64,000 nucleotides of DNA from Geotalea sp. SG265. GTDB taxonomy: Bacteria; Desulfobacterota; Desulfuromonadia; Geobacterales; Geobacteraceae. The notes beneath the pieces are model-generated. The model saw only the letters and a list, made by a program, of their open reading frames with translations, was not told the origin of the DNA and did no database searches. The position numbers and the translations under genes were made by a program. Numbering within the stretch: the first letter of the stretch is position 1; the number at the start of each line of letters is the position of its first letter. Positions 47,538 through 56,909 of the stretch are shown in pieces. The stretch is from NCBI RefSeq assembly GCF_022808985.1, contig NZ_JAKZFT010000003.1, positions 62,001-126,000 of the forward strand, written 5' to 3'.

Positions 47538-47567
47538 CCCAAATCTGGCGCTTCCGGCTTGCACGCC

Positions 47568-50500
47568 TCATCCCTCCACCCGCATGACCATGAGGGAAAC
47601 GTCATCCACAAAAGCATGGTTCCCGGCGAAGGCCCTGACCTGTCTGAGCAGGCTGTCGATGATCTGCTGGGGGGAAAGGTGACGATATTCCCGGAGAAGC
47701 CTGCAGAGCCGGTCTTCACCGAAAAATTCCCCGACATTGTTCGCCGTCTCGACGATCCCGTCCGTATAAAGCAGCAGTACATCTCCCGGCTGCAACAGCA
47801 ACTGTTTCTGTTCGAAGGCAACCTTCCGCTTTATGCCAAGGATCAGCCCGTCTGCATCGAGATACTCGCATTCCCCCGACGCGGCCCGCCACACGACCGG
47901 CCGGTTATGGCCGGCATTGGCAAAGGAAAGCTTTCGCAGGCCTGCATCGTAATTCAGGTAAAACATGGTGATGAAAAGCTCGGCACGGGTCAGGTCCTCG
48001 TAAAGGAACTCGTTGAGAGCGTTCATGATGTCCCGGGGGCTGCGGATAGTGGTCGCTTCCGCATGAATGAAGGTGCGGACCTCCGTCATGATCAGCGCCG
48101 CCCCGACATTATGCCCGGAAACGTCGGCGATGATCAGGTCAACTGCGTCACTGCCGGTGGGGAAATAGTCGAAGTAATCTCCCCCCACTTCCCGGGCTGG
48201 GACACATATTCCTGCCAGCGCTATCCCATCCATCCGGGGAGGATCTGCCGGAAGCAGTCCCAGTTGAATGCTTCTGGCGATTTGCATTTCCTTTTCATGT
48301 TCCTTTGCCTGAATGAGCTTTTCCGCCTGCCGGGCATTGCGCAGGGCGATTCCCAGTTGCCCCGCCAGGCTGGCGAACAGCTGGATGAACTCCTCCGTGA
48401 AAATGCCTTTCATTGATTTGGAAAAAGCAGAGAGCACCCCCACCGGCTGTCCTTCGATGGTGATGGGAACATGGGCAAAGGATTTGATGCCTTCCCGACG
48501 GATAATGCTGGCTGAAAGCGGCCTGCTCATGACGTCCGCATCGTTGACCACCTCCGGATAGTTGTTGAGAAAGGCTGCCCCCGCATAGGTTTCCATGTTC
48601 AGCTCCCGGTCCGATTCCTCCAGATGCTTCATGCTCATCCCCTTCTGGCTCAAGAGGACAAGGCGTCCCTTTTCTTCATTCAGAATGCGGACGACACAAG
48701 CATCGAACTTGAACTGCTGCTGGATGTGATCGAGGATGTTATCCAGGATGACCTGCAAGTCCGCCTTGCTCGCCACAACCCGCGCCGCCTCGTACAGGAG
48801 ACCCAATTGCTCCCGGCTGGCCGTACGGCTCAGGGTCACCGTGCCGAAGATATCGAAAACATCTTCAAGCTGGCTGCCCCGTGCCGCCATATAACTTTCT
48901 ACAATGATCCCTGCCGATGCAGCACCCACCGATCCGGCCAATACCTTCTCAGTGTACCGTTTCAACACGGGAAGTTCATACTCGGAAAGGCTCCCCCGCT
49001 CGTCGATTTCCTTGTCCCCCAGGTACTGGGCTATGGCCGCGTGGGCCTGTTTTTCGCCGATAAATTTGGCCATGAGCTCAACGAATTCCACGATGACAGG
49101 TGCCCGGCTCATCCTCTTGCGCCGGATCGGCTCCTCGCGCTCCTCGAAAACATCCACAAACTTCACCGCTTGCTCAGCCACACTTTCCGAAGGCTCCGTC
49201 AACAGAGAAAGAGTGATGAAGGTCCCCACGTTAAAGAGCATGCTCCAGAACAGGGAATGGGGCAGCATCTCCAATTCGCTCATGCCGAACAGCTTGAGCG
49301 GGTGCAGGAAAGAGAGGCCGAACGGACCCTCCTGCAGTACCCGTGAGTCCAGCCAGCCCGCTTTCGCCAGCATGGGGACAATCAGGGTGTGGAACCAGAT
49401 GAAAAAACCAAGGATAAGGCCAATGATGGCACCCGGACGGCTGGACCTTTTCCAGTACAGGCCACCGATAATGGCTGGAACGAACTGGGTGGCGGCTATC
49501 AGCGAAATGATGCCGATGTTGATCAGGGTGTAAGACTCGCCGATGAACCGGTAATAGAGATAGCCGAGGAAGACGACGCCGAGAATGCCCAGCCTCTTCA
49601 GGTTGATGAGAATGCCCGAGATGTCGGAGCCGCCGATGCCCAGGTGGATAATGAGCGGTACGATCAGATGATTGAGGATCATGGTGGAAAGGACCACCGC
49701 CTCCACCATGACCATTCCGGCCCCGGCGGAAAAACCGCCGATGAACAGCAGCATGGCCAGCCAGGGGTGTCCCGTCTGAAGCGGTATGGTGAGAACGAAA
49801 AAATCGGCGAGGGCCGTATTGCCGCCGTTGATCATGACTGCGCCCAGGGCTATGGGAAGGACGAACAGGGTTATGAGAAAGGTGTAGGCTGGGAAAAGCC
49901 ACATGGCATCCTTGATGTGCTCTTCATCGGAGTTCTCGATGACCATGACATGGAACTGGCGGGGTTGGAACATCACCCATGCCGTGGTGGAAAAGAGGAG
50001 CGTGAACCAGGTGGCATAGGGTGCCTGGCTCGTTCCCAGGAGAAAAAGCTGTTGCCGTTCTGGAAAGCTGGCGGTGAACCGGCTGAAGATATCGCTGAAC
50101 CCGTTGAAAAGACCATAGGTGACGAAGATTCCCACGGCAATAAAGGCGATGAGCTTGACGACCGACTGGAGGGCAACGGCGGCCACCATCCCCTCGTGCC
50201 GCTCCGATGCATCCAGGTGCCGTGCCCCGAAAAGAATACCGAACATGCCGAGAAAGATGGCGGCGATAAAGGCAGTATCGATGAATTCCGGAAGCACCGG
50301 CGCCACCTCTCTCAGGCGCTCCCCCCCGCGGGAGACCGTGAGAATGTCGAAGGTATAGGCGATGGCCTTCAGTTGCAGGGCAATGAAGGGAATGATGATA
50401 ACGATGCTGAAAAGGGTGACGATGCTTCCCAAAAGAGCTGATTTGCCGTAGCGGCTGGAGATGAAATCGGCGATGCTGGTGATGTGCTGCTCCTTGCTGA

Positions 50501-50777
50501 TACGCACCATCTTGCGCAGGAGAAACCACCAGCTGAACGCCATCAGGGTGTTACCCAGATAGAGTGAAAAAAAGGAAATGCCGTTGGTAGCCGAAAGTCC
50601 CACAGTCCCGTATATGGTCCAGGAAGTGTAATGCACCGCCATGGACATGGAATAGACCCAGGAATTGGCAATGATGCTCTCTCCACTGTCACGCTTCTTG
50701 TCGGCGTAATAGGCCACGGCGAACAGCGAGCCGAGGTAGACGAGGGTGATGGTGGAAACGGTTCCGACCGAGAGCAT
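47568..50777 (-). CDS. Transporter-linked phosphatase: SSS-STAC-GAF-PP2C fusion
   Basis: This 1069-residue protein is unbroken from ATG 50777. Residues about 1-530 form a sodium:solute symporter-type membrane domain with about 13 helices. Residues about 560-635 look like the STAC linker (LKRYTEKVLAGSVGAASAGI) known from CbrA-type sensors. A GAF domain follows (about 655-815), then a SpoIIE/RsbU-type PP2C phosphatase (about 850-1068) with metal-binding GGDYFD, ADVSGHN, NAGHN and DDVSL. The probable role is to sense a solute by transport and dephosphorylate an anti-sigma antagonist. No antagonist gene is adjacent. putA and recG are downstream, so the solute might be proline, but nothing shows this. 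It has its own promoter (50816-50843). Confidence 0.9.
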   Translation of the reverse strand: MLSVGTVSTITLVYLGSLFAVAYYADKKRDSGESIIANSWVYSMSMAVHYTSWTIYGTVGLSATNGISFFSLYLGNTLMAFSWWFLLRKMVRISKEQHITSIADFISSRYGKSALLGSIVTLFSIVIIIPFIALQLKAIAYTFDILTVSRGGERLREVAPVLPEFIDTAFIAAIFLGMFGILFGARHLDASERHEGMVAAVALQSVVKLIAFIAVGIFVTYGLFNGFSDIFSRFTASFPERQQLFLLGTSQAPYATWFTLLFSTTAWVMFQPRQFHVMVIENSDEEHIKDAMWLFPAYTFLITLFVLPIALGAVMINGGNTALADFFVLTIPLQTGHPWLAMLLFIGGFSAGAGMVMVEAVVLSTMILNHLIVPLIIHLGIGGSDISGILINLKRLGILGVVFLGYLYYRFIGESYTLINIGIISLIAATQFVPAIIGGLYWKRSSRPGAIIGLILGFFIWFHTLIVPMLAKAGWLDSRVLQEGPFGLSFLHPLKLFGMSELEMLPHSLFWSMLFNVGTFITLSLLTEPSESVAEQAVKFVDVFEEREEPIRRKRMSRAPVIVEFVELMAKFIGEKQAHAAIAQYLGDKEIDERGSLSEYELPVLKRYTEKVLAGSVGAASAGIIVESYMAARGSQLEDVFDIFGTVTLSRTASREQLGLLYEAARVVASKADLQVILDNILDHIQQQFKFDACVVRILNEEKGRLVLLSQKGMSMKHLEESDRELNMETYAGAAFLNNYPEVVNDADVMSRPLSASIIRREGIKSFAHVPITIEGQPVGVLSAFSKSMKGIFTEEFIQLFASLAGQLGIALRNARQAEKLIQAKEHEKEMQIARSIQLGLLPADPPRMDGIALAGICVPAREVGGDYFDYFPTGSDAVDLIIADVSGHNVGAALIMTEVRTFIHAEATTIRSPRDIMNALNEFLYEDLTRAELFITMFYLNYDAGLRKLSFANAGHNRPVVWRAASGECEYLDADGLILGIKRKVAFEQKQLLLQPGDVLLLYTDGIVETANNVGEFFGEDRLCRLLREYRHLSPQQIIDSLLRQVRAFAGNHAFVDDVSLMVMRVEG

Positions 50778-50815
50778 GGAATTCCTGTCCCTGATTACTG
50801 ATGTGAAATAGCTTA

Positions 50816-50843
50816 ATTATAACCGTGTCGGAAACGCTGTCGA
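50816..50843 (-). promoter_or_regulatory. Promoter of the transporter-phosphatase gene
   Basis: TCGACA (50838-50843), 16-bp spacer, perfect TATAAT (50816-50821) on the minus strand, about 40 bp before ATG 50777. Confidence 0.7.
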
Positions 50844-50897
50844 CTATTTTGACACAAACCGGGGAGAATGCGCTAAGCCTGGGGAGAAAACAGCTAC

Positions 50898-50924
50898 AAA
50901 AAAACCCCCTTTGTTCAAGGGGGC
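50898..50924 (-). terminator. Terminator of CoA-transferase gene
   Basis: A CCCCC / GGGGG stem extended by the TT/AA pairs of the loop (TTGAACAAA) is followed on the minus strand by TTTTTTTG. It lies 44 bp after the CoA-transferase stop. Confidence 0.88.
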
Positions 50925-50967
50925 ATAACAATGGGAGAGGTAAGCGAAGCGAGGAATCGGGTAAATT

Positions 50968-52278
50968 CTAAATGCGGTTCATCCTTCGGGCGGCCTCCAT
51001 CAGTTCACCCCGGAAGTCAGGATGGGCAATGTTGATGAGGTTCATGGCGCGCTGTTTGGCGGTCTGGCCCCTGAGCTTTGCCACGCCGAATTCGGTCACC
51101 ACATGGTCCACGTCGTTCTTACTGGTTGTAGTCGATGAACCGGGGGTCAATGTGGGGACAATGCAGGATACGGTGCCGTTTTTAGCCGTCGAAGCGGTGC
51201 AGATGAAGCCTTTTCCACCGCGCGAGCGGTTGGCGCCCCGGGCAAAGTCGGCCTGACCGCCGGTTCCGCTCCATTGCAGGTGGCCGAAGGACTCGGAACA
51301 ACACTGCCCCAGGAGGTCCACCTGGATGGTGGCATTGATTGAGACCATGTTGTCGATCTGGCCGATGACATAAGGATCGTTCACATAATCTACTGGGTGC
51401 ATTTCGATCATGGGGTTCTCGTTCATGAATTCGAAAACCTTCTTCGTCCCCAGGGCGAAGGTTCCAAGGCTTTTGCCACGATTGATGGGCTTGCGGGAAT
51501 TGTTGACTGCCCCGGCAAGCATCAGATCAACTATGCCGTTGGAAATGAGCTCGGTATGGATGCCCAGGTCCTTTTTCCTGAGAAGCGCCTTGCAGACCGC
51601 ATTGGGGATCCCTCCCCAACCCATCTGCAGTGTGGAGCCGTCATCGATCATTTCGGCCAAGTAACCCCCTATCGCTTCCTCAACCGCAGAAATGGGCGGA
51701 ATGTCCAGTTCCATGAGCGGCTCGTCGCACTCGATAATGTGATGCACTTCCGAAATGTGGATATGGCAGTTGCCATGGGTCCGCGGTGCCTGCGGATTCA
51801 CCTGTACCACGACCTTCTTCGCCTTTTTCACCGCTTCCATCGTGTAGCCCACAGACAGGCTGCAGGTGAAGAAACCATGCTCGTCCATGGGGGAGACAAC
51901 GGTCCCCGCCACGTCCACCGGCCAGTATTCCCGCAGAAGCCGGGGAACCTCACTGAAGTGATTGGGGACGAAATCAGCCCACCCCTTCTGCACCGCCTCA
52001 CGGGATACGTGACTTGTGAACCAGGCATTAACCTTGATGTGGGGGACGGAATCTTCCGTGAAATAGTCGGGGCAAATATGGTGCTGCTGATTGACGACGA
52101 CCCCTTCCAGTTCGCGCTTGCGAGCTGCCAACGCCCTTACCAGCAGGGTGGGTTCACCCACCCCCAGAGGAAAACAGAGATGATCACCCGACTTGATAAT
52201 GGCCGCTGCTTCTTGAGCAGAACAGAGTTTCTCCTGATATTCTTTTTCAAAGCTGCGCTGTGTAAGTGCCAAATTCAT
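50968..52278 (-). CDS. Acetyl-CoA hydrolase/transferase-family CoA-transferase
   Basis: The protein has 436 residues, the length of 4-hydroxybutyrate or butyryl-CoA:acetate CoA-transferases rather than the roughly 500-residue succinyl-CoA:acetate enzymes. The likely catalytic glutamate is Glu243 in LGIHTELISNGIVDLM. Also conserved are MGWGGIPNAVCKALL and EMHPVDYVNDP. It moves CoA between carboxylic acids in the cytoplasm; the acid pair is unknown. ATG 52278 has AGGAGG upstream. A sigma-54 promoter (52399-52415) and two upstream repeats precede it, and a sigma-54 activator is encoded just beyond, so it is very likely activated by that protein. Confidence 0.92.
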   Translation of the reverse strand: MNLALTQRSFEKEYQEKLCSAQEAAAIIKSGDHLCFPLGVGEPTLLVRALAARKRELEGVVVNQQHHICPDYFTEDSVPHIKVNAWFTSHVSREAVQKGWADFVPNHFSEVPRLLREYWPVDVAGTVVSPMDEHGFFTCSLSVGYTMEAVKKAKKVVVQVNPQAPRTHGNCHIHISEVHHIIECDEPLMELDIPPISAVEEAIGGYLAEMIDDGSTLQMGWGGIPNAVCKALLRKKDLGIHTELISNGIVDLMLAGAVNNSRKPINRGKSLGTFALGTKKVFEFMNENPMIEMHPVDYVNDPYVIGQIDNMVSINATIQVDLLGQCCSESFGHLQWSGTGGQADFARGANRSRGGKGFICTASTAKNGTVSCIVPTLTPGSSTTTSKNDVDHVVTEFGVAKLRGQTAKQRAMNLINIAHPDFRGELMEAARRMNRI

Positions 52279-52398
52279 GTTCGAAGCCTCCTGTGATGTC
52301 TTTTCTATAGAATAGTTAGTTTTTTGATAAAACTCCGGTTTGCTCTCATCAAATCTTCACTTCACGCACATCCCTATCTGATTGTCTGCTTTCTCTAT

Positions 52399-52415
52399 AG
52401 CAACTCGAATACCAA
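52399..52415 (-). promoter_or_regulatory. Sigma-54 promoter of CoA-transferase
   Basis: The minus-strand sequence TTGGTATTCGAGTTGCT has the GG-N10-GC hallmark, with a -24 TTGG (52412-52415) and -12 TTGCT (52399-52403). The transcription start would be about 52388, roughly 110 nt before the ATG. Confidence 0.65.
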
Positions 52416-52522
52416 ACACTGTTTTCATGTAATGCAGCACCCACATCCATACCTCAACATCCTGATATTGCGCAATTATTTTTTTATCGCCCAACAATGT
52501 CAGAGCTATAAGCCTGGACGAG

Positions 52523-52543
52523 CACTGTCACCAAGTGTTTACA
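52523..52543 (-). repeat. Upstream activator-like repeat A
   Basis: Minus-strand TGTAAACA-N4-GTGACAGTG. It matches repeat B at 17 of 21 positions and lies about 110 bp upstream of the sigma-54 promoter, a normal place for an activator site. Confidence 0.55.
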
Positions 52544-52622
52544 CAACCCTCGCACATGAACATAAATCTGCGCTCAATCCGTTGTCTACTGCGGCTTGAC
52601 TGTTGATTTACAGCTTTGGAGT

Positions 52623-52643
52623 CACTGTCAACGTTTGTTTACA
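52623..52643 (-). repeat. Upstream activator-like repeat B
   Basis: Minus-strand TGTAAACA-N4-TTGACAGTG. Together with the adjoining CAC (52644-52646) it forms an inverted repeat CACTGT-N12-ACAGTG. It lies exactly 100 bp from repeat A. Confidence 0.55.
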
Positions 52644-52753
52644 GTGGTATAAATAGACCATGTTTACTGATATAGGGCGAAAGAAGGAGAGCTTGAACGA
52701 GATAGGTAGAAATTAGATTATTCGTTAAAACATTGTTTAGTAATGTGGGAATT

Positions 52754-52776
52754 TGCCCGTGCATAATGTACGGGCA
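52754..52776 (-). terminator. Hairpin downstream of the sigma-54 activator gene
   Basis: A 7-bp perfect stem TGCCCGT / ACGGGCA with a 9-nt loop lies 18 bp beyond the activator stop; no strong U tract follows (AATTCCC), so termination may be weak. Confidence 0.5.
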
Positions 52777-52793
52777 GGTGGGACGGCATACTT

Positions 52794-54578
52794 TCACATT
52801 TCGGAGGTGTCCATATCGCTTCCTCCGCCCAATTGCCTACTCAACTTTTTGTATAGGCCCTGCCGGGAAATACCCAAGAGCTTCGACGCTTGCTGTTTGT
52901 TGCCATGGCAGAACTCGACAGCCTTCCGAAGAAGCAGGTTTTCGAACTGATCCATTATCTGACTAATATCTTTCTTCCCCAGACTGGCAAGGATGAAATC
53001 TTCGATCCCCACGAAATCAACGTTGGTGCCCGGGCATAACTGGGTAAGCTGTTCCGGCAAGTGGGCACTGGTGATCAGCGGGCCGCTGACAACATTAAAG
53101 GCGCTTTCTACGACATTGCGCAATTCACGTATATTGCCCGGCCAATCATAACTCTTGAAGATTTGCCAGGCATCACTGTCCAGGTCCTTCACAGACAAGC
53201 CGAACTCCACATTGAACTGCTCGATGAAATTCATCGTCAGGGAATAAACATCCTCTTTCCGCTCACGCAAGGCCGGAATGGTTAGGTTAACCACATTGAG
53301 CCGGTAATAGAGGTCCTCCCTGAATTTCCCCTCCTTGACCATCTGTTCGAGATTGCGGTTGGTAGCTGCAACAACACGCACATCAACCGTTTTCTGCTTC
53401 GTGCTTCCCAGGTTGGTAAGTTCTTTTTCCTGCAGCACCCGCAGGATTTTCACCTGCATGTAGAGGGGCATATCCCCTATTTCATCGAGAAATATGGTGC
53501 CGGTGTGGGCCTGTTCGAATTTGCCGATCTGCCCCCCTTTTTTTGCCCCGGTAAATGCCCCCTCCGCGTAACCGAAAAGTTCCGATTCCAGGAGGTGTTC
53601 GGGAATGGCTGCACAGTTCACCTTAACGAAAGGCGAATAATGACGGGCGCTGGCAGCATGAATGGCATGGGCAAAGAGTTCCTTGCCGGTGCCGCTTTCC
53701 CCCCGAAGCAGCACGTTGGAGTGTTTCTGGGCAACTCGGAGCAGGGTTTCTTTCAGGTCCTGAATCTTCCTGCTCTGACCGACGATGCTGTTACTGTCAT
53801 ACTTGTACTTGAAAAAGATCTCCTTCCTGTTCACAGCGGGATGGTGAACCTGACTTTCCGGCTCGGCCTGCAACTGCCGGGCAATGAGGGGAATTTCCCG
53901 AATATCCATGAAGAGGATCTTGCCGACGCAACCGATAACCCTGCCGTCCTTGATCAGGGGGAAACGGTTTGCGTAGACCTGTTTGCCGTTGAAGTAATGG
54001 ATGATTCCCAGGTCGGGCTTGCCTGATTCCATGACCGCGGGCAGATGAGAAGGCTGGGAGTTCCGGTAGGCCCGATCCACATGCCTGCCGATCATCGCCT
54101 GTGGTGTGGTATCCAACAGATTGGCAAAGGACTGGTTGACCATGACGACAATGCCTTTGCGGTCGACGACAATAATGCCGTCATAATCGAAGTTCATGAA
54201 GGCGCTGGTTGAGCGAAGGATTTCCTTGAGAGAATCGTCGGTATCGCTGCCATTGTCCGGGATCAACCTGAGCAGTGACAAAACACCGCCGACCATCAGA
54301 TCGTTTTCCATGATCGGCACGAAATCGCAGGCAATGCGCCGCTTGCCGACCAGGATGACCTGATCGCTGAAACTGATCCCCCCGTGCATCAGATTGCCGA
54401 GATTTGCCAGATCGGCAACCTCGTCGATTTTTTTACCAACGGGGCTGGAAGAAGGTAGCTCCAGCATGGCTGCTGCCGCTTGGTCCAGATAGATGATGCA
54501 GAGGTCGGTATCGAGCCTGATGACCCCGGAACTGCCGCTCTCAGGGTTACATCCGTTCATTTTGGTATCCTTATCCAT
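52794..54578 (-). CDS. PAS-containing sigma-54 activator
   Basis: The protein has about 594 residues. An N-terminal part resembles a degenerate PAS (about 10-110), and a PAS domain follows (about 120-230, [20 protein letters not shown]). The AAA+ domain (about 265-500) has Walker A GESGTGKE and the sigma-54 contact loop GAFTGA. A Fis-type helix-turn-helix lies at the end ([20 protein letters not shown]). There is no receiver domain, so the signal is probably a small molecule or redox cue. I pick ATG 54578; an in-frame TTG (54593) and a later ATG with AAGGA upstream are alternatives. It reads toward the CoA-transferase gene, its likely target, and is divergent from yciA. Confidence 0.95.
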   Translation of the reverse strand: MDKDTKMNGCNPESGSSGVIRLDTDLCIIYLDQAAAAMLELPSSSPVGKKIDEVADLANLGNLMHGGISFSDQVILVGKRRIACDFVPIMENDLMVGGVLSLLRLIPDNGSDTDDSLKEILRSTSAFMNFDYDGIIVVDRKGIVVMVNQSFANLLDTTPQAMIGRHVDRAYRNSQPSHLPAVMESGKPDLGIIHYFNGKQVYANRFPLIKDGRVIGCVGKILFMDIREIPLIARQLQAEPESQVHHPAVNRKEIFFKYKYDSNSIVGQSRKIQDLKETLLRVAQKHSNVLLRGESGTGKELFAHAIHAASARHYSPFVKVNCAAIPEHLLESELFGYAEGAFTGAKKGGQIGKFEQAHTGTIFLDEIGDMPLYMQVKILRVLQEKELTNLGSTKQKTVDVRVVAATNRNLEQMVKEGKFREDLYYRLNVVNLTIPALRERKEDVYSLTMNFIEQFNVEFGLSVKDLDSDAWQIFKSYDWPGNIRELRNVVESAFNVVSGPLITSAHLPEQLTQLCPGTNVDFVGIEDFILASLGKKDISQIMDQFENLLLRKAVEFCHGNKQQASKLLGISRQGLYKKLSRQLGGGSDMDTSEM

Positions 54579-54775
54579 AAACCCTATTTCCAAAACAACG
54601 TTCGCTTCAACTCCTGAACCAAATAGCTGGACAAGGAGGTGTCCCGTTATTTATAGTACAAACGATGTATTATTTCAATCTGCTAAATTTTTATGGACCG
54701 GGCGAGGAAACTGAAAAAATTGCGTTATATTTGATTGGCCTTTTATGACACGAAATTTAAACATGTGGAGGGAAC

Positions 54776-55186
54776 ATGCCAAGTGACAATGCACAACCTG
54801 ATGGCGAGCTGCTTCTGAGAACATCGCCCATGCCGGGCGACACCAACGCCAACGGCGATATCTTTGGTGGTTGGATCATGTCGCAGATGGACATTGCCGG
54901 CGGCATGATGGCCATAGAAATAACCGGCGGGCGCTGTGTTACCATCGCTGTCGACGCCATGAAGTTCATCAAGCCTGTCAAGGTCGGTGATGTGGTCTGT
55001 TGTTACGGTAAAGCAGTCAAGACAGGCAATACCTCGGTGACCATCAGGCTGGAAGTATGGGTAAAACCGGTGCTGCGCGCCATGTGTAACGGGAAGGAAC
55101 ACCCGTTGTTCATGGTTACCGAGGCATCATTCACGTACGTGGCTGTTGATGATGAAGGACAAAAACGGCCGATACCCAGGGGCTGA
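54776..55186 (+). CDS. yciA: YciA-type acyl-CoA thioesterase
   Basis: This 136-residue single hot-dog protein carries MPGDTNANGDIFGGWIMSQM (containing the catalytic Asp) and AVDAMKFIKPVKVGDVV. It hydrolyses acyl-CoA in the cytoplasm. ATG 54776 follows GGAGGGAAC. It is divergent from the sigma-54 activator and convergent with the YihY gene, ending 4 bp from it. Confidence 0.93.
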   Translation: MPSDNAQPDGELLLRTSPMPGDTNANGDIFGGWIMSQMDIAGGMMAIEITGGRCVTIAVDAMKFIKPVKVGDVVCCYGKAVKTGNTSVTIRLEVWVKPVLRAMCNGKEHPLFMVTEASFTYVAVDDEGQKRPIPRG

Positions 55187-55197
55187 TCATTCAGCCC
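55180..55197. terminator. Hairpin at the convergent gene ends
   Basis: A 7-bp perfect stem GGGCTGA / TCAGCCC with loop TCAT overlaps both stop codons. The T tracts on each side are poor, so this is a weak call. Confidence 0.35.
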
Positions 55198-56117
55198 TTG
55201 TCTCTTCCCGGCATCGAATTGCCGGCACGCTCCCCCTCCACCTTTTCGCCCGGTTCTTTCCCCTCCTCCGACGAATGCTCCACGACCGAATTTATTTCCG
55301 CTCCCGCAAGGATGATGAACCCGCTGATATACAGCCAGAACAGCAAGATGATAACGGCACCGATGCTGCCGTAGGTCTTGTTGTAGGAACCGAAGTTGTT
55401 GACGTAAAAGGAAAATGCCAGGGAAGCGACGATCAGGATGGGAATGGCTATCACTGCCCCCGGAGAGATCCATTTCCACTGTTGCTCCACATCGGGTGTG
55501 AAGTAATAGATGATGGCCAGTGCCAACATCAGCATGAAAAGGGTCACCGGCACGATGAGGACATTCCAGAGAATCTCGAAAACGTGTCCAAGATCGGAAA
55601 TGCCGGCGATGAGAGAGCCGAGCTTCGGGCCGAACATCAGCAGTACTAGCGACAGTATAAAGAGGACCGACAGAACCGCAACCAATGCAATTGCCGTCAG
55701 CCGCACCTTCCAGAAGGGGCGTCCCTCTTTCACCTGGTACAGTCGATCCATAATTTCCATTATGGAAGTAACAGCATTGGAGGAAGTCCAGAGGGCCAGA
55801 ACGACCCCCAGCGACAAGAGCCCCCCCTGTTTGTTGCCGAAAAGGGACTTCACGTTGTCCTGAACCAGACTGAAAGCCTCTCCCGGAAGAAATCGCTGCA
55901 TGGTGCCGAGAATGAAATCCAGTAATCCCGGAATGGGCAGGTATCCGATCAACGTGGTCAGAAAAAGAAAAAACGGGAACAGGGCAAAGAGCAGGTAGTA
56001 GGCCATGGCTGCAGCATAAGTAGCGCAGCCATGGTCAATCACCTGTCTGTAGACCCTTTTTCCCAGCTCCTTGTAACTGATATCGCCCAGTTTGAAATAA
56101 CGGCGGAATGAAAACAT
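55191..56117 (-). CDS. YihY/RNase BN-like membrane protein
   Basis: The protein has about 308 residues with six or so hydrophobic helices and the family motif region AAAMAYYLLFALFPFFLFLTTL, plus FGSYNKTYGSIGAVIILLFWLYISG near the end. Despite the old RNase BN label, these are thought to be virulence-factor BrkB-like membrane proteins of unknown transport or envelope role. I choose ATG 56117 (MFSFRRYFKLGD) with AGGGGG upstream rather than ATG 56144. The C-terminal tail is hydrophilic with many Glu residues. Confidence 0.9.
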   Translation of the reverse strand: MFSFRRYFKLGDISYKELGKRVYRQVIDHGCATYAAAMAYYLLFALFPFFLFLTTLIGYLPIPGLLDFILGTMQRFLPGEAFSLVQDNVKSLFGNKQGGLLSLGVVLALWTSSNAVTSIMEIMDRLYQVKEGRPFWKVRLTAIALVAVLSVLFILSLVLLMFGPKLGSLIAGISDLGHVFEILWNVLIVPVTLFMLMLALAIIYYFTPDVEQQWKWISPGAVIAIPILIVASLAFSFYVNNFGSYNKTYGSIGAVIILLFWLYISGFIILAGAEINSVVEHSSEEGKEPGEKVEGERAGNSMPGRDKG

Positions 56118-56260
56118 AGGCGCCCCCTGAGCTGAGACAGACATGGTTACAGTATAATTTTAAAAGAGGCGGCAACAATCAACCTTAGGTGCATTAATTA
56201 CCGTGTCAAAGGGATTACTACCGGTGGAGCATATGGGATGGAAGGCGTCGGGATCACCGT

Positions 56261-56875
56261 TCAGATACGCAGTTTGAGGGCCAGGGGGACCAGCTGGGAA
56301 CGACAGGAGACATCGACCTTCTTGAAGATGCGGCTGATATGCGTCTTTACCGTCTGCTCGCTGATGCAGAGCTTTTGTGCAATCTCCCGGTTTTTCAGCC
56401 CTTGGGCGATAAAGGCCACGATATCCTGTTCTTTCTTGCTGAGATTTGCACGGCCGGCCGGTTTCTGATGGAACTGCTGGTTGTGGAGCAGGGCCTTGAT
56501 TTTATCGTTGTCGATCCAGATTTGTCCGCTGTTGACCGTATGGAGCACCTTGGAGAACATTTCAGGGGGGGTATCGGTCGAGACGACTCCATAAAACTTG
56601 TGGTGCAGCAGGAGAGATATGAGCTCATCCTCAGGCAGCCCGGTATCGATTAGGATCATCCTGGCGTTCGGCCATTGGGACTGGGGTTCTTTCGCCAAGG
56701 CAAAGACGTCCACTACAATATGATGGGGATCGAACAGGGAGCTCGATCTGCTGTCAGTGGCGACGAATGTCTCGAAAGAGGGATTGGTGCCAATGATCCC
56801 CTGCAGCGCTCTTCCCAGAAGAAAGCTGCCCAGATTTATCAAGATTCTCGTTTTACCTGCAGATGGAATATCCAT
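56261..56875 (-). CDS. LuxR-family regulator with atypical receiver-like domain
   Basis: The protein has about 204 residues. The C-terminal 65 residues are a LuxR helix-turn-helix (SKKEQDIVAFIAQGLKNREI ... TVKTHISRIF). The first 130 residues resemble a response-regulator receiver in length, but lack the usual acidic pair after the first strand (ILINLGSFLLG) and have no obvious conserved Lys. It may therefore act without phosphorylation, as in CsgD-like proteins. The start is ATG 56875, or GTG 56881. It is 34 bp after the DUF748 gene in the same direction. The target is unknown. Confidence 0.85.
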   Translation of the reverse strand: MDIPSAGKTRILINLGSFLLGRALQGIIGTNPSFETFVATDSRSSSLFDPHHIVVDVFALAKEPQSQWPNARMILIDTGLPEDELISLLLHHKFYGVVSTDTPPEMFSKVLHTVNSGQIWIDNDKIKALLHNQQFHQKPAGRANLSKKEQDIVAFIAQGLKNREIAQKLCISEQTVKTHISRIFKKVDVSCRSQLVPLALKLRI

Positions 56876-56909
56876 GTCCACGTCCAGTCAGTACGCTTCG
56901 CCAACATGC

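Larger units (their letters stand above)
52279..52793. other. 515-bp regulatory gap between CoA-transferase and its activator
   Basis: There is no credible gene. It holds, from the activator side, a hairpin (52754-52776), two copies of a 21-bp repeat (52623-52643 and 52523-52543), a shorter CTGT-N6-ACAG element around 52600-52614, and a sigma-54 promoter (52399-52415), followed by a leader of about 110 nt. A short plus-strand frame at 52324-52599 has no coding look. Confidence 0.7.

Noticed and set aside
52324-52599. Plus-strand frame of 91 codons in the CoA-transferase regulatory gap
   Set aside because: No ribosome site, unusual composition, and it overlaps the sigma-54 promoter and repeat A.
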